The position numbers and the translations under genes are program-made. A stretch of 64,000 nt of DNA from Cristatella mucedo (taxonomy: Eukaryota; Bryozoa; Phylactolaemata; Cristatellidae). This document shows positions 46,560 to 56,034 of the stretch, piece by piece (positions within the stretch are counted from its first letter, which is position 1; each line of letters starts with the position of its first letter). The DNA lies in the NCBI GenBank assembly GCA_009760855.2, contig WPIO01000026.1:3112001-3176000 (forward strand). Reading direction: 5' to 3'. The notes below the pieces were generated by a model. The model ran no database searches. It saw only the letters and a list, made by a program, of their open reading frames with translations, and was not told the origin of the DNA.

Positions 46560-47983
46560 TTATTTTGATAATGAATGCCCCTGCCGTAAGAATAATGGGA
46601 GTGAGTATTTACCCTGAGGGGTAGTTCTCGTCTTAACAGAGTGAGACTTAACACCCAAGAGAAGTGCTTCTCCTCTAATAGCTCGCCTAGAGGAAATAAT
46701 TATAGGGAGTAATAAAGGCTTCTTCTCCCAATGAATCCTAGCAAAGGGCATCCTTTCATCAAGGTTTCATAAGAGAATGACAGATGAGCGAAAATAAGAA
46801 AGTGAGGTAAGACCAATACGCAATCCCATAGGTCTTAGCAAGATTCTTCTAGCTAGGCTGTTTGGTCTTGATTCTAGAATTAAGCACTTCGAGTATAATC
46901 CCCGTGGAAAGGGAACCCGGATACATCAAAAGTAACTATATTTAAGACCCTTGAGATACAGGAAAGTTGCCTTGATAAGTCCCGGGTAGTACGGATATCT
47001 TGGTTGTTCTGCTGGAAGTAAATACAAGTTCCAGCACACAAAATAGTAGTGCTTTGAACAGAGCATGGATAAGAAGGTGGAATCAGGCAAACCTCCTTAG
47101 GTTTAACCCTAACCTTATCATTTTGAGTCTTAATTGACTCAGCATAGATCAAGCAATAATCTTCTTCAGATCCTTCTCAAAGCAATCTGAAATCCCGCTA
47201 TAACTCTAGCTATTTCACCTAAGAGTAATAGAGCCTTGTTGAATCATTCATTTAGTCTCAGAATTGGGTTGAATCGAATTAAGAGTAAAATCCCTGCAGC
47301 CACAAACGTAGAGGAGTGTTCTAAGGCGGACACTTGGGTAGGAGCTGCTATTGCAGCACGAAACCACCTTGATAATGGTATTTGAACTCTCTTTGTCAAA
47401 GCAGCAATTGCGATTGCCACTCCAATAAAGTGAGAACTAGAAGAGAGTCTGAGTGAGAGAATATTTCACTCCTCTTCTCTATGGAGAATAGCAATCAATA
47501 CGATGAGTAAAGCATCCCCGATCCGATTGGAAAAAGGCGTGATTACAGCTTCATTCCAGCAGCCAAGGATGTGCTATTTTGATTAAAAACTACTCGAATA
47601 AAGAAGGCAACTCCTAGACCATCCTAACCTAGAAGGAGTGTAGTCAGGTATGGGATATATAGGAGGCAGTTTATAGCGACTAAAATGAATACTACAAGTA
47701 AGGTGAATTGATTTAGATTAACATCTTATCTGAGGTAATTTGAAATAAATCAGAGACCAGATCTAGAAATCAGAATGGCAGTTGCTCTCATCGAGTACCT
47801 TGTGCTACCGAGAATAAGGGGGACCCTTACTGTTGCAGAGTTAACTACAGTAAGAACCCACTTGATTATGAATGTCTGATTTTATTTTAAAATAAAGACT
47901 AAACCATAGGCTATAATAACAGAGATTATCATAAGACAATACATTGCAATCTGAGGTACAGATTTCTAAGTGAAGAGAGTCAT
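46560..47983 (-). pseudogene. nad5: Mitochondrial nad5 remnant
   Basis: NADH dehydrogenase subunit 5, part of complex I. Readable stretches: NCLLYMPYLTTLLLG and the following DGLGVAFF, then [39 protein letters not shown], and IHWEKKPLLLPII near the C-terminus. Start ATG at 47981-47983 directly follows trnH. At least four frameshifts or in-frame TAA/TAG codons. Confidence 0.9.
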
Positions 47984-47984
47984 G

Positions 47985-48047
47985 GATCAAGGAATTACAC
48001 TATTCCTGAGATCACAACTCAGTGTCTTCTTTAGACTGCTTAAGATT
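47985..48047 (-). pseudogene. trnH: Mitochondrial tRNA-His remnant
   Basis: An anticodon arm CTGAG-TTGTGAT-CTCAG with anticodon GTG (48013-48015 on the plus strand as CAC) and a 5-bp T arm (GGAAT/ATTCC) sit exactly between the nad4 stop and the nad5 start. The acceptor stem is imperfect. Confidence 0.75.
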
Positions 48048-48830
48048 TTAGAAGAATAGAGTAAATTTAGGCTTCAAAGTGATATCTAGTAAAGGTACAG
48101 GGTGGAGTAAAGGGAGAGAACAATCTCTCCCCTTGAACCTCCTTCTGAGTGTAGATAATACTGAAGGGACACCGTGGTGAGGACTAGTGTATAAGTATAG
48201 ATTAAAAGCAGCTGTTATGAAAATTATAAACAATGTGTAAGGTACACATAATTACCTTATTTCATTGAGACTAGGGATAGCTATTATTACCCTAAGTAAG
48301 TTGATAGAGAGGGAACTGCTGTAATGGTTCTGAATCGGACGAACAAGAGCAGAGCCCTCAAAGGAGTTTGCTCTTAATAAGCCCATTTGAAGGAGTAAGC
48401 TCCGAGAGCGAGTCTTGTCGCAATTTAAATTATCAAGGGCAAGGAAACCTGAAGAGGTAATCCCATAGGAGATTATTAACCTCAAAAAGACAAATCACCC
48501 TCATGAGCTCCGACTTATAATTCCTGAAATTAGAAAAGCTATGTGGGTTACTGAGGAGTAGGCAATTAAGGTCTGCAGGTCTGTCCAGTGAGTAAAAACA
48601 AGACTTGGCAACAACCCCTCTTCATAGAGCTAAGCTTCTGATAAAGGAACTTGATCATTTAGTCAATCTTTCTACACAAATTCTTAGCCGTATAAGCCTC
48701 TAACCCCCTAATTTTAATAGAACCCTTGCTAGGATCACAGAACCTCCGACAGGGCTTCCACATGGGGATTCGGGAGTCATAACTGAATGCCATTGAGAGA
48801 GGTAACTTAGCTAGGAAGGCTAAGATTCTC
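48048..48830 (-). pseudogene. nad4: Mitochondrial nad4 remnant
   Basis: Complex I subunit 4. Visible: LWLPNPHVEAP, GGSVILASVLLKLGG, RQTDLQTLIAYSSVTHMAF, GITSSGFLALDNLNCDKTRS and the C-terminal FITAAFNLYLYTSPHHG ... LDITLKPKF before TAA at 48048-48050. The 5' third is missing or unreadable. Confidence 0.9.
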
Positions 48831-48912
48831 AGTACTCATCACATCTTTCCTAGTAAGGTCTCACTGTCCCCCATTTCCATTTCATCCTTATAGATAAGTG
48901 GAAATTATTCTG

Positions 48913-50415
48913 TAATAGTAGCAGACCTAGTTAACTCATACATTAAAACTTGGAACCTAGGAATTCAGTTACAGTCTGGTTTTAGAGCCATCACTCCACA
49001 GAGTCAGCAGTGCTTCGGATGTAAAACGATCTTTTCGGGAATGCAGACTTAGGTGAAGTCTCTGCTTGTTTTCCTGATCTTTCAGCTCCGTTCGATGCTA
49101 TGGATCACCAAGATTTCTCAAACGCCTTTCATCTTACCCGAGCATCACTCGCATTTTACTGCAATGGTGTAGGTCCTATATCAATGGCAGAATCCAGAGT
49201 AACGATGAAAACGGGCAAAAATCAACCGAGGAACTAAAGGAGCAGAGACTATCGGGTTCCATGCTTTTTCCAAATCTTAAAGTTTATACTCTCCATCTAG
49301 TCGATGTGACTGCTAAGTGCAATCTAGGCTTTCCATTCTAAGCACATGAAACACTGCTGTACCTATGCTTTGATCCCTTGTAACCCTCCAGTACGTTGAA
49401 TTCTCTTAAGACCCTAGCTGCCTCCATTGCTGACATTCGCTCACAGATGGCATTCAATTTTTTCAAATAGAATGACAATAAGACCAACTCACTGGTTAGT
49501 TATGGGAAAACCTAGTGTGACTCAGATATTGTAAAAGCTGTCCCTCAAAGTGAGCTCGGCTAAAAACAATTCTGTAGCGCCTGAGCGAAATCTAGGGGTC
49601 CTCTTTCAAAGCGATCTTTCACTAGATGACCGCAGCAGCTACACAGTCAAGTGTGCCTACTTTTAGCTACGTAAAATTGCTAAGATTCGGGCTTGCTTAG
49701 ACAGGGGCACTACATCCAAACTGGTCCATGTGATTGTGACATCCCGTCTCGACTCCTGTAATTCTTTGCTTGCTGGTTTATTGATCATATGCAATCAGGC
49801 AGTTATAGGTGTGCAAAAATCTACAGCTATACTCGTCTGTCGTGAGCGCCTAAGTTGCCATAACCACCACTTCTCGCCAACATGTTTTGGCTCAAAATCA
49901 AACAGCATATATAATGTAAGGTACTGTCAAATATTTTTAGGTCCCATGATCTAGCTTCAGCCTAATTATCCTAACTCGTTCCACACCAGGCAAGGTATTG
50001 TAGTACATGATTCTCTGACTGAAATTGCTTAGCTATGCATCGAACCAACATCAACTTTTTGGAGACCATACTTTTAGTTCGTATGCTGTCAAAGCGTGGA
50101 ACTTCTTCCCAACTGACATAATGGCATCCCTGACTTGAATACATTCATAAAAAAGCTGAAGCGCACCTGTTTCTCATAGTATTTCAAGAGTTCTTGTGAT
50201 TTGTCCTTTGTGTGCTCATGCTTACAGACAATTCGCATGCTTTCACTAACCATAGCTTTCACGTTGACACTGTGCATGTTGCCTATAACCATGTTATGGT
50301 TCTTTAAATTGTACATGTTACCGCTAAACATTTGGTCATGCTTCCTTGACAGCAAATGTATAATGCCTAGAAAAAGATTAAGTTCTTCGAGGGCGCTATT
50401 CAAAAGGAGTACTAT
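48913..50415 (+). mobile_element. CR1/L2-type LINE, second copy of 22318-23735
   Basis: Nearly identical in text to the copy at 22318-23735, from NSYIKTWNLGIQLQSGFRA through DLSAPFDAMDHQ and RNLGVLFQSDLSLDD to the 3' end AGATTAAGTTCTTCGAGGGCG. It shares many of the same stops, so the copies derive from an already dead sequence. It abuts the mitochondrial insert on the left. Confidence 0.85.
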
Positions 50416-51003
50416 TTTTTATTAAGGAGGAACGTTTTTCCGGTAGTGGGTGGGTGTTTATTAGAGCGGCGTTTATGGCACTAGGTGTTTCTGCTGAGTC
50501 ACTGGGAGCTGAAAGATTGTGCTGCTAGTTATGCACCTGTAGCAGCGCCCCATGAAACGCCGAACACTCGCGATCAACGGTTTTGCTTCACCCATGCTTA
50601 AAACGCTTCACCCACTCCTTAATGACGGTTTTCACGGAGGGTTCGTAATAAACATATCGCCCAGCCTAGAGCTTAAGGTGCGATTCTGCCTATTATCACT
50701 TAGGGCCGTGAGTTCGTTGGCATGTGCTAGATCGAGTTACAAAGCGAGAACTGGGGAGCATACTCAACTTTATTCGCTGGCTCACAATGTCACCACGTGT
50801 CTAGTTGAGTCGTATTAGCACACTCATCTCAAACACTCTCCGAGACAAATTCACGGACCTGGTCCTATCTACAGCTCTCTCTTACGGGGGAGAGAGCGTA
50901 CCCGTACTCAGGTCACCTGAGTGCTATGACCGGGGTGCTACCTACATAGACGGTGGCCCGCGCAACGAAACGCTATAGCTAACGTTGTTGTAAGAAAAGT
51001 CAC
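50416..51003. other. LINE 3' flank and unassigned host DNA
   Basis: Positions 50430-50590 repeat 23740-23900 (TTAGAGCGGCGTTTATG, GGTGTTTCTGCTGAGTC, GTAGCAGCGCCCCATG). The remainder, up to E2, is unassigned. Confidence 0.5.
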
Positions 51004-51088
51004 TTATTAGGACAATTCCCCTTTCAATCCTCCTCATGCTCACTATTGTTCGCATTTCGAAGTCTTGAAAGTGAAATCGTCCTAATAA
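51004..51088. repeat. Inverted repeat (hairpin) at presumed left end of E2
   Basis: The 24-nt arms 51004-51027 and 51065-51088 match in 21 of 24 positions (TTATTAGGAC ... CTTTCAA), with a 37-nt loop. It marks the change from host-like to AT-rich viral sequence. Confidence 0.6.
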
Positions 51089-51170
51089 TTGAATTTTCCA
51101 AGAACATTCAATTTTTTCCTATTTATTATTATGTATAATTCAATTTCAATGATTTATTTATTATATATAA

Positions 51171-52628
51171 ATGCCATTGCCTTATACTTCTGGAACATTA
51201 CATAGAAAAAAAGAGAAAAAAGCAAATACTTGGAAGGAAAGGGTTGAAGATATATTTTATAGAAATTATTTACAAAGAATTGATATACCAACAACTGTTA
51301 AAGAACTCAATAAGTTTGTTAAAATATATACTTCACCAAAAGATAATAATAATAATAATAATAATTCACTTGATAAAGCGCCCTCAGAGAACTTAATCTC
51401 TCTCTAGGCGCTTTACATTTGCTGTAAAGTGAAATACAATTGAATGGTAAGTAAAATCATACTTGAAAAAACAAACAAAATGAATAATATGGGTAGGGGT
51501 GACATGCACAGGGTCAGCATGCAAATGTGGTTAGTGGCAGCATGCACAGTGTCAGCACGCATAAGCCAATCAAGGACGAATCACAGGGACCCACTAAATG
51601 CTGTCCTAAATAGGTATGTTTTTAGGTTCCTTTTAAATGTGGTCAGGTCAGGGGATGTTCTGACGCAGGTCGGGAGGAAGTTCCAGGCTTTGGGAGCATA
51701 TGAACTAAATGCACGGTCTCCAAAGGATTTAAGGTTTGTATGAGGTATTTGTAGACTGTTGGATTCCGAAAAGCGGGTGGTACGATGCTTGGCCTGATGG
51801 GGTAGTATATCTGACAGATAGGCTGGAGCCATAGAATGAAGGGACCTAAAAGTGAGCGACAAAACCTTGAAGTCAATCCGTTGCTTGACTGGTAGCCAGT
51901 GCAGGTCGGCGAGAAGTGGGAAGATAATACATGTTTGTTTGATAACATTTTAAGAGTTTTTAGTTTTGATTATTTGTTCCAAGAAGTTGTTACTAAAGCT
52001 ATTAAACGTACAATACGTATAGTAAAAGAACATATATCAAAATATAAAGATAAAAGAAGATCTGAAATTAAAAAAGTGAGTTGGTCTGAGAAATATAAAG
52101 ACATTGCATTAATTAATTCAAAATTAGAAAATGGTAAATATAATAAATGTGAACACAATTCAAATGAATGTTTTTGCGATAATGATGAAAAACTATTGAA
52201 GACTAAAGATATTTATGAAGAACTTAAAGAATTGGGCGTTCCAGAAATTAAAGTAACAGATTTTGATTACGGAAGATGTGATGTTCCTTTTCCAAGTTTT
52301 TCTGAATGGTTATATGGTGATGATATAAGACGTTTATTAGAAAGTCAAATAGTTTTATCATTTGGTGGAAATATTCCAAAACAACTTAATGAGGATGATG
52401 ATGAATATATCAATAGATTGTATAATATATTTACAGATATGGAAATGTTAACACCTTCTAATAAAATTGTTAGGAATAGTGTTTGGTTGAATGAAAATTA
52501 GTAATTGAAGCTACTAATTATATTAATGATTTGCATGATGTTTATATTGAACACAAAAGATTAGGATATAATAGGGATTTAAATTATGGATGCAATCATG
52601 ATTTTTGTTTTGGAAATTGCAGTAGATA
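51171..52628 (+). pseudogene. Unidentified viral protein, split by a LINE
   Basis: Starts at ATG 51171 after TATATATAA. The first 59 or so codons are charged (RKKEKKANTWKERVEDIFY). The LINE at 51349-51920 then interrupts, and the frame resumes at about 51927 (DYLFQEVVTKAIKRTIRIV). It includes CEHNSNECFC and ends, after a one-base shift near 52497, with GCNHDFCFGNCSR. The paired Cys clusters hint at metal binding. I recognise no family. E1 has no counterpart, because its terminal repeat directly precedes the SLATT-like gene. Confidence 0.6.
51349..51920 (-). mobile_element. 5'-truncated LINE inserted in E2
   Basis: Host CR1/L2-type LINE in reverse. Its AAT-type tail is at the left, then GGCGCTTTACATTTGCTG, and RT C-terminal coding text (FYSLTFRSLHSMAPAYLSD-type) is at the right. 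AAGATAATA occurs on both sides (51340-51348 and 51921-51929) as a target-site duplication. Confidence 0.92.
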
Positions 52629-52638
52629 ATATAGGGCA

Positions 52639-53040
52639 ATGTCAGATCTAAGAAGTAAATACGCTAATACTAAGTATAATCAAATATTTTTAGACAATGA
52701 TAGAATTAAAGATTGCTTAACTAAACTAATACGTAATGGATATGGTTTTCAATTTTTAGGTATCTTAATATCTCTTGCAATTACAGTAACCAGTACTTAC
52801 ATTAAAAAACATGAGGAACATTCTCATGTAATAACAGTATTAGGTGCTTTATCAACAATGATAATCTCAATAGATAGTTTAATTTCGCAAATTGATAGAA
52901 GGAAAAGATCTACTCTTCAAGAAAATCATAACTTAGTTTCAAAGATTGTTGATGCTTTAGATGATGATACAATAACTAAAGAAGAATTCAATGAAATATT
53001 AATTGATCCATTAGAAAATATAAGTGATACTAAGGCTTAA
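52639..53040 (+). CDS. Two-TM SLATT-like membrane protein, E2 copy
   Basis: 133 residues, undamaged. TM1 at about 36-55 (FQFLGILISLAITVTSTYI), TM2 at about 63-79 (VITVLGALSTMIISIDS), then SQIDRRKRSTLQ and an acidic C-terminus. The C-terminal IDRRKRSTLQ...NLVSKIVDALDDD is almost identical to the E1 copy. TATAGG lies 3 nt before the start. The last 11 nt overlap the convergent integrase gene. Known SLATT proteins are pore-forming membrane effectors in prokaryotic systems. Extending that role to this protein would be inference. Confidence 0.6.
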   Translation: MSDLRSKYANTKYNQIFLDNDRIKDCLTKLIRNGYGFQFLGILISLAITVTSTYIKKHEEHSHVITVLGALSTMIISIDSLISQIDRRKRSTLQENHNLVSKIVDALDDDTITKEEFNEILIDPLENISDTKA

Positions 53041-53900
53041 CAACTAGTAACTCCTCTCTAACAAAACTTTTTTTAACATCATTTACCCAAAAACTCGCCG
53101 GTTGTTCTTGCAATACCATTATTCTAACAATGGTATGTTTAGTTAAACTCCATATTGGATCTGTAGCTCTTCTTCTCTTTTATTCTTCTCCTTCACCTGG
53201 TTCTAATAAATATCTAACAGTTGTTCCAAATTCTAATAACTGTTCTTGTTCTCCTACTTTTCTATGATATTTTGGTTTCTTTAGATTTACTATTTTCCCA
53301 ATTTGTTTAACAGGTTTTTCACCTATTGCTTTCGCAACACTTTTATTTAGATAATCAATAATCTTTGGTAAATTATCAATCCACTCTCTGTTTCCAGTAT
53401 ATTCTTATTTATTGATACTTTCTATTTCTTTTTCATACAGAGCAATAAATGCTCTCTCAGAAACTGTTCTATTCATTCTTTCAACTAATGCAACACTCTT
53501 TTTACTAGTACCTTCAATAATTTGTGTTCATGTTTTTTCATTACTTTAGCAAACTCTCCTTTAAACTCTGATCCTGGATCAACTGTCATTTCTTTGGCCA
53601 TTTCAAAGGAACTTTATTGTAAATATCTATTATTGCTTTTGTTACTTCTTTAGAAGACTTTGTTTTAAGAGGTCTTGAATCTTTATATCTACTAGCAACA
53701 TCAATAACACTAAGTGCATATTTATATCCAGAATCATTAGGCATGTATAAAATATCTGCTTGATGATTTTCATTGGGCTCAACAATATTAAAGAAACCTT
53801 GTGAAATATTCTTAGGTCTTGGTTTGAATACTTGACTTATATCTGAGTCAGGATTGAATTTACCTTCCTTTTTTCTTTCATTTAGAGTTAAACACGACAT
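53030..53900 (-). pseudogene. Retroviral-type (rve) integrase, E2 copy, frameshifted
   Basis: Would insert the viral DNA into the host genome. From the start at 53898-53900: SCLTLNERKKEGKF, VFKPRPKNISQGFFNI, QADILYMPNDSGYKYALSVI with the first Asp region, VDPGSEFKGEF with the second Asp, SERAFIALYEKE with the catalytic Glu helix, and the C-terminal WVNDVKKSFVREELL. A one-base deletion near 53590 and others farther on disable it. About 290 codons in all, usual for Polinton integrases without extra domains. Confidence 0.88.
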
Positions 53901-53910
53901 TCTATAGAGA
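53901..53910. promoter_or_regulatory. Divergent spacer TCTATAGAGA
   Basis: Ten nucleotides separate the integrase and zinc-protein start codons. Its palindrome TCTATAGA gives each gene the TATAGA motif. Identical to 32793-32802 in E1 although the surrounding genes have diverged. Confidence 0.55.
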
Positions 53911-54366
53911 ATGGAAATATTTTGTGAAACGTGTTTAAATACATTTAAAGAGATTGATTACCTAGAAGGAAAACATCCTTACTGTCATCAAGAAATAAAG
54001 AGACCAAAAAGAAAATATGAAATACGTTGTGATATCTGTGATAAAGATATGCAAGAAACAGAATTTGATTCTAGTCTTATGCGCAATGATTCAATTATAA
54101 TTTGTTCATACTGTAACATAAATAATAACTCTTTTAAGAAAGAGAGACCAGCTAAATTATATTCATTAGTTAAGAAACACTTAAAAAAATGTTGCTCTAC
54201 TTATTTACATCATTGTCTAGATCATGAAGCTATTTGTGCAATTTCAAAACTTTTCCCTCTTGTTAAAGGTAAACGTAAAGCAACAAAGTTAAAAGAGTTA
54301 ATAGTTTCAATATATCATTTATAGTTTTCAGGAGGGTATATAACTGACCGAGATGTTTACTCTTAG
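53911..54366 (+). pseudogene. Double zinc-binding protein, E2 copy
   Basis: Open for 137 codons. Cys pairs CETCLNTF, RCDICDKDM and CSYCNINNN and the later KKCCS/HHC suggest two zinc sites. It is strongly basic in the middle (KRPKRKYE). E1 homology (FSGGYITxxxVY) continues past the TAG at 54322-54324, which stands where E1 has a Tyr codon, so the protein is slightly truncated. Divergently paired with the integrase. A DNA-binding or regulatory role is plausible but not shown. No family recognised. Confidence 0.7.
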
Positions 54367-55199
54367 TTTTCCAGTTGTATCAATGAAGTAATATTCTGTT
54401 GGAAGTCTTGTAAAATATACATAATACTTTAAGTCAACTCCATTAGAAGAAGTATTTATTGCTCTTACATCTCCAGATACAGCAGTTGTATCACTATTAG
54501 GTTTTAGAAACATACAATTAGATGCTCCAACAACGATAACATTTATTATCATTATAAGTGGAGCTGTTTTATTTGTCCATGAATAAGGTGTTGATAGATT
54601 TAGTATTGAGTTCTTTGCATTGAGATACATTGATAGAGCTAGTACTTCTGTTATTTTTTTAACTGTTTTATCTACATAAGATTTAGTCGCAACGTCAGAA
54701 GGATTAACAGGATTTGCAACCTTTGTTATGGAATACCCTCCCATATCAATATTTGTTATTTGAAGGAGATGCTTTTAATAACACATCTCGTTTTAGGCCG
54801 CCGTACGTAACACAATAATCATCATTTAGTACTACTGGCTTTCCATTACCTGAGTTTCAATAATTAGATTTTATAGCAAAGCTATTCATATTTAAGTCTC
54901 CAAGCATTGTTTTTCACCTGTTTTTCACCTGTTTTTTTAACATAGTTATTTATTTGACTAACATTGACAGCATCAGTAGCATTAACTCCTTGTCTAAGGT
55001 TAGTAATTGTTTTACCACCAAGATTAAGCCTCGTTCCTGTATTAACAACAAATTTAGCATCTGCATAAGATTTTGTTACAACATCAGAGTAATTAATTGG
55101 ATCAGATAAATTAACAATTCTATTTCCATTTGCATTCAAGTCTGAAAGAATGATGCTATTAACTTTTGACACATAATCCTCACTGTGAATCTTTGACAT
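54328..55199 (-). pseudogene. Fibre-like protein with phage-tail-type repeats, E2 copy
   Basis: Start ATG at 55197-55199 is preceded on the minus strand by TATATAGAAA. Repeats: LNANGNRIVNLSDPINYSD with TKSYAD, then TITNLRQGVNATD, then ITKVANPVNPSD with ATKSYVD. A beta-rich head follows (SNCMFLKPNSDTTAVSG, YYVYFTRLPTEYYFID). The repeats resemble the trimeric shaft of tailed-phage fibres, so a receptor-binding spike is the likely role. Frameshifted between 54744 and 54882. Its end overlaps the zinc-protein gene tail to tail. Confidence 0.7.
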
Positions 55200-55333
55200 T
55201 TTCTATATATTCATCGATTCATATTTTACTTCTATTTAATATTTCTCTTACTACTGGAACAATCCTTGCAAATCTTCCATAATCTTCTTCTTCAACGCAT
55301 TGTATCTCAACTTTTTTTCTATAATATTTTATA

Positions 55334-56011
55334 TCAAAACCAAAACTTTTTATTTGAGAATCTTCCATAATCACTTATTATATCAAATTCAAATTCAAAA
55401 TACTTTTCATCTTTAAGTAAATATAAAAACAATGGTTCTCTAATGGGTATATCAAAAACATAATTAGTTGGAATTCTCACTGAACCAGCTGCTACATAAT
55501 CTTTAGGTATATCATCGCAATTCAAACCATGAACAAAGATTTCAAATTCTGAATTGAAACATCTACTTAGTTTTAGAACATGTAATCCACGTAGACACTG
55601 AGCAAGATAGTGTTTTGGTACACAATCTTCAACTATACTTCTGCTCCATAAACATTTTATCTCAATTAATGTGTCTCCATCTATAATACCATCAGGTGAA
55701 TAACGATAAACACCATCACTAGTAAAACACTCATTTGCATTTTCAATCTTTCTATTGAATTTCATTTCTAAATATTTAGCAGCGATTGTTTCAAATACCT
55801 TACCAAATAACATTTGCGGAAAACGCATAGGTTGAGAATTTGAAATATATATTTTTAGTTTTCTATTAGCAATTAATTCTATATCACAATCAATTTGTGA
55901 ACCAAAAACCATATCATTTCCTAAAACAGAATAGACTTCTGATCCACCAATATTTAGACTCATAGCTCTCTTCCACTCATCAGACCCTTGAATAAAAAGT
56001 TTTTTTTGCAT
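55334..56011 (-). CDS. YqaJ/lambda-type exonuclease, E2 copy
   Basis: A 225-codon open frame. YqaJ-fold enzymes are 5'-3' exonucleases that act in recombination-dependent replication with an annealing partner. Seen: GSDEWKRAMSLNIGGSEVYS (9-28), LFGKVFETIAAKYLE (68-82), and the metal-binding core SPDGIIDGDTLIEIKC (105-120) with the D...E-x-K pattern. Compared with E1, reading could continue about 34 codons further to about 55230 (EDYGRFARIVPVVREIL), where a TGA and a shift intervene. It lies between the fibre and capsid genes. Usual length for the family. Confidence 0.85.
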   Translation of the reverse strand: MQKKLFIQGSDEWKRAMSLNIGGSEVYSVLGNDMVFGSQIDCDIELIANRKLKIYISNSQPMRFPQMLFGKVFETIAAKYLEMKFNRKIENANECFTSDGVYRYSPDGIIDGDTLIEIKCLWSRSIVEDCVPKHYLAQCLRGLHVLKLSRCFNSEFEIFVHGLNCDDIPKDYVAAGSVRIPTNYVFDIPIREPLFLYLLKDEKYFEFEFDIISDYGRFSNKKFWF

Positions 56012-56034
56012 TATATCTAGTTATTATAATTTTA

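Larger units (their letters stand above)
45540..48912 (-). other. Nuclear mitochondrial DNA insertion (NUMT)
   Basis: Minus-strand order nad4 - trnH - nad5, decayed by indels. TGA reads as Trp and AGA/AGG as Ser at conserved positions, while AAA reads as Lys in the conserved FKALLF. That is the invertebrate mitochondrial code and not the echinoderm one. The 0.9 kb beyond nad5 (45540-46400) is unassigned. A tRNA-Phe-like loop (CTGAAAA) occurs near 46300 but does not fold cleanly. Confidence 0.9.

Noticed and set aside
46399-46617. 72-codon plus-strand open frame within the mitochondrial insert
   Set aside because: It is antisense to the nad5 C-terminal remnant, which reads sensibly under the mitochondrial code.
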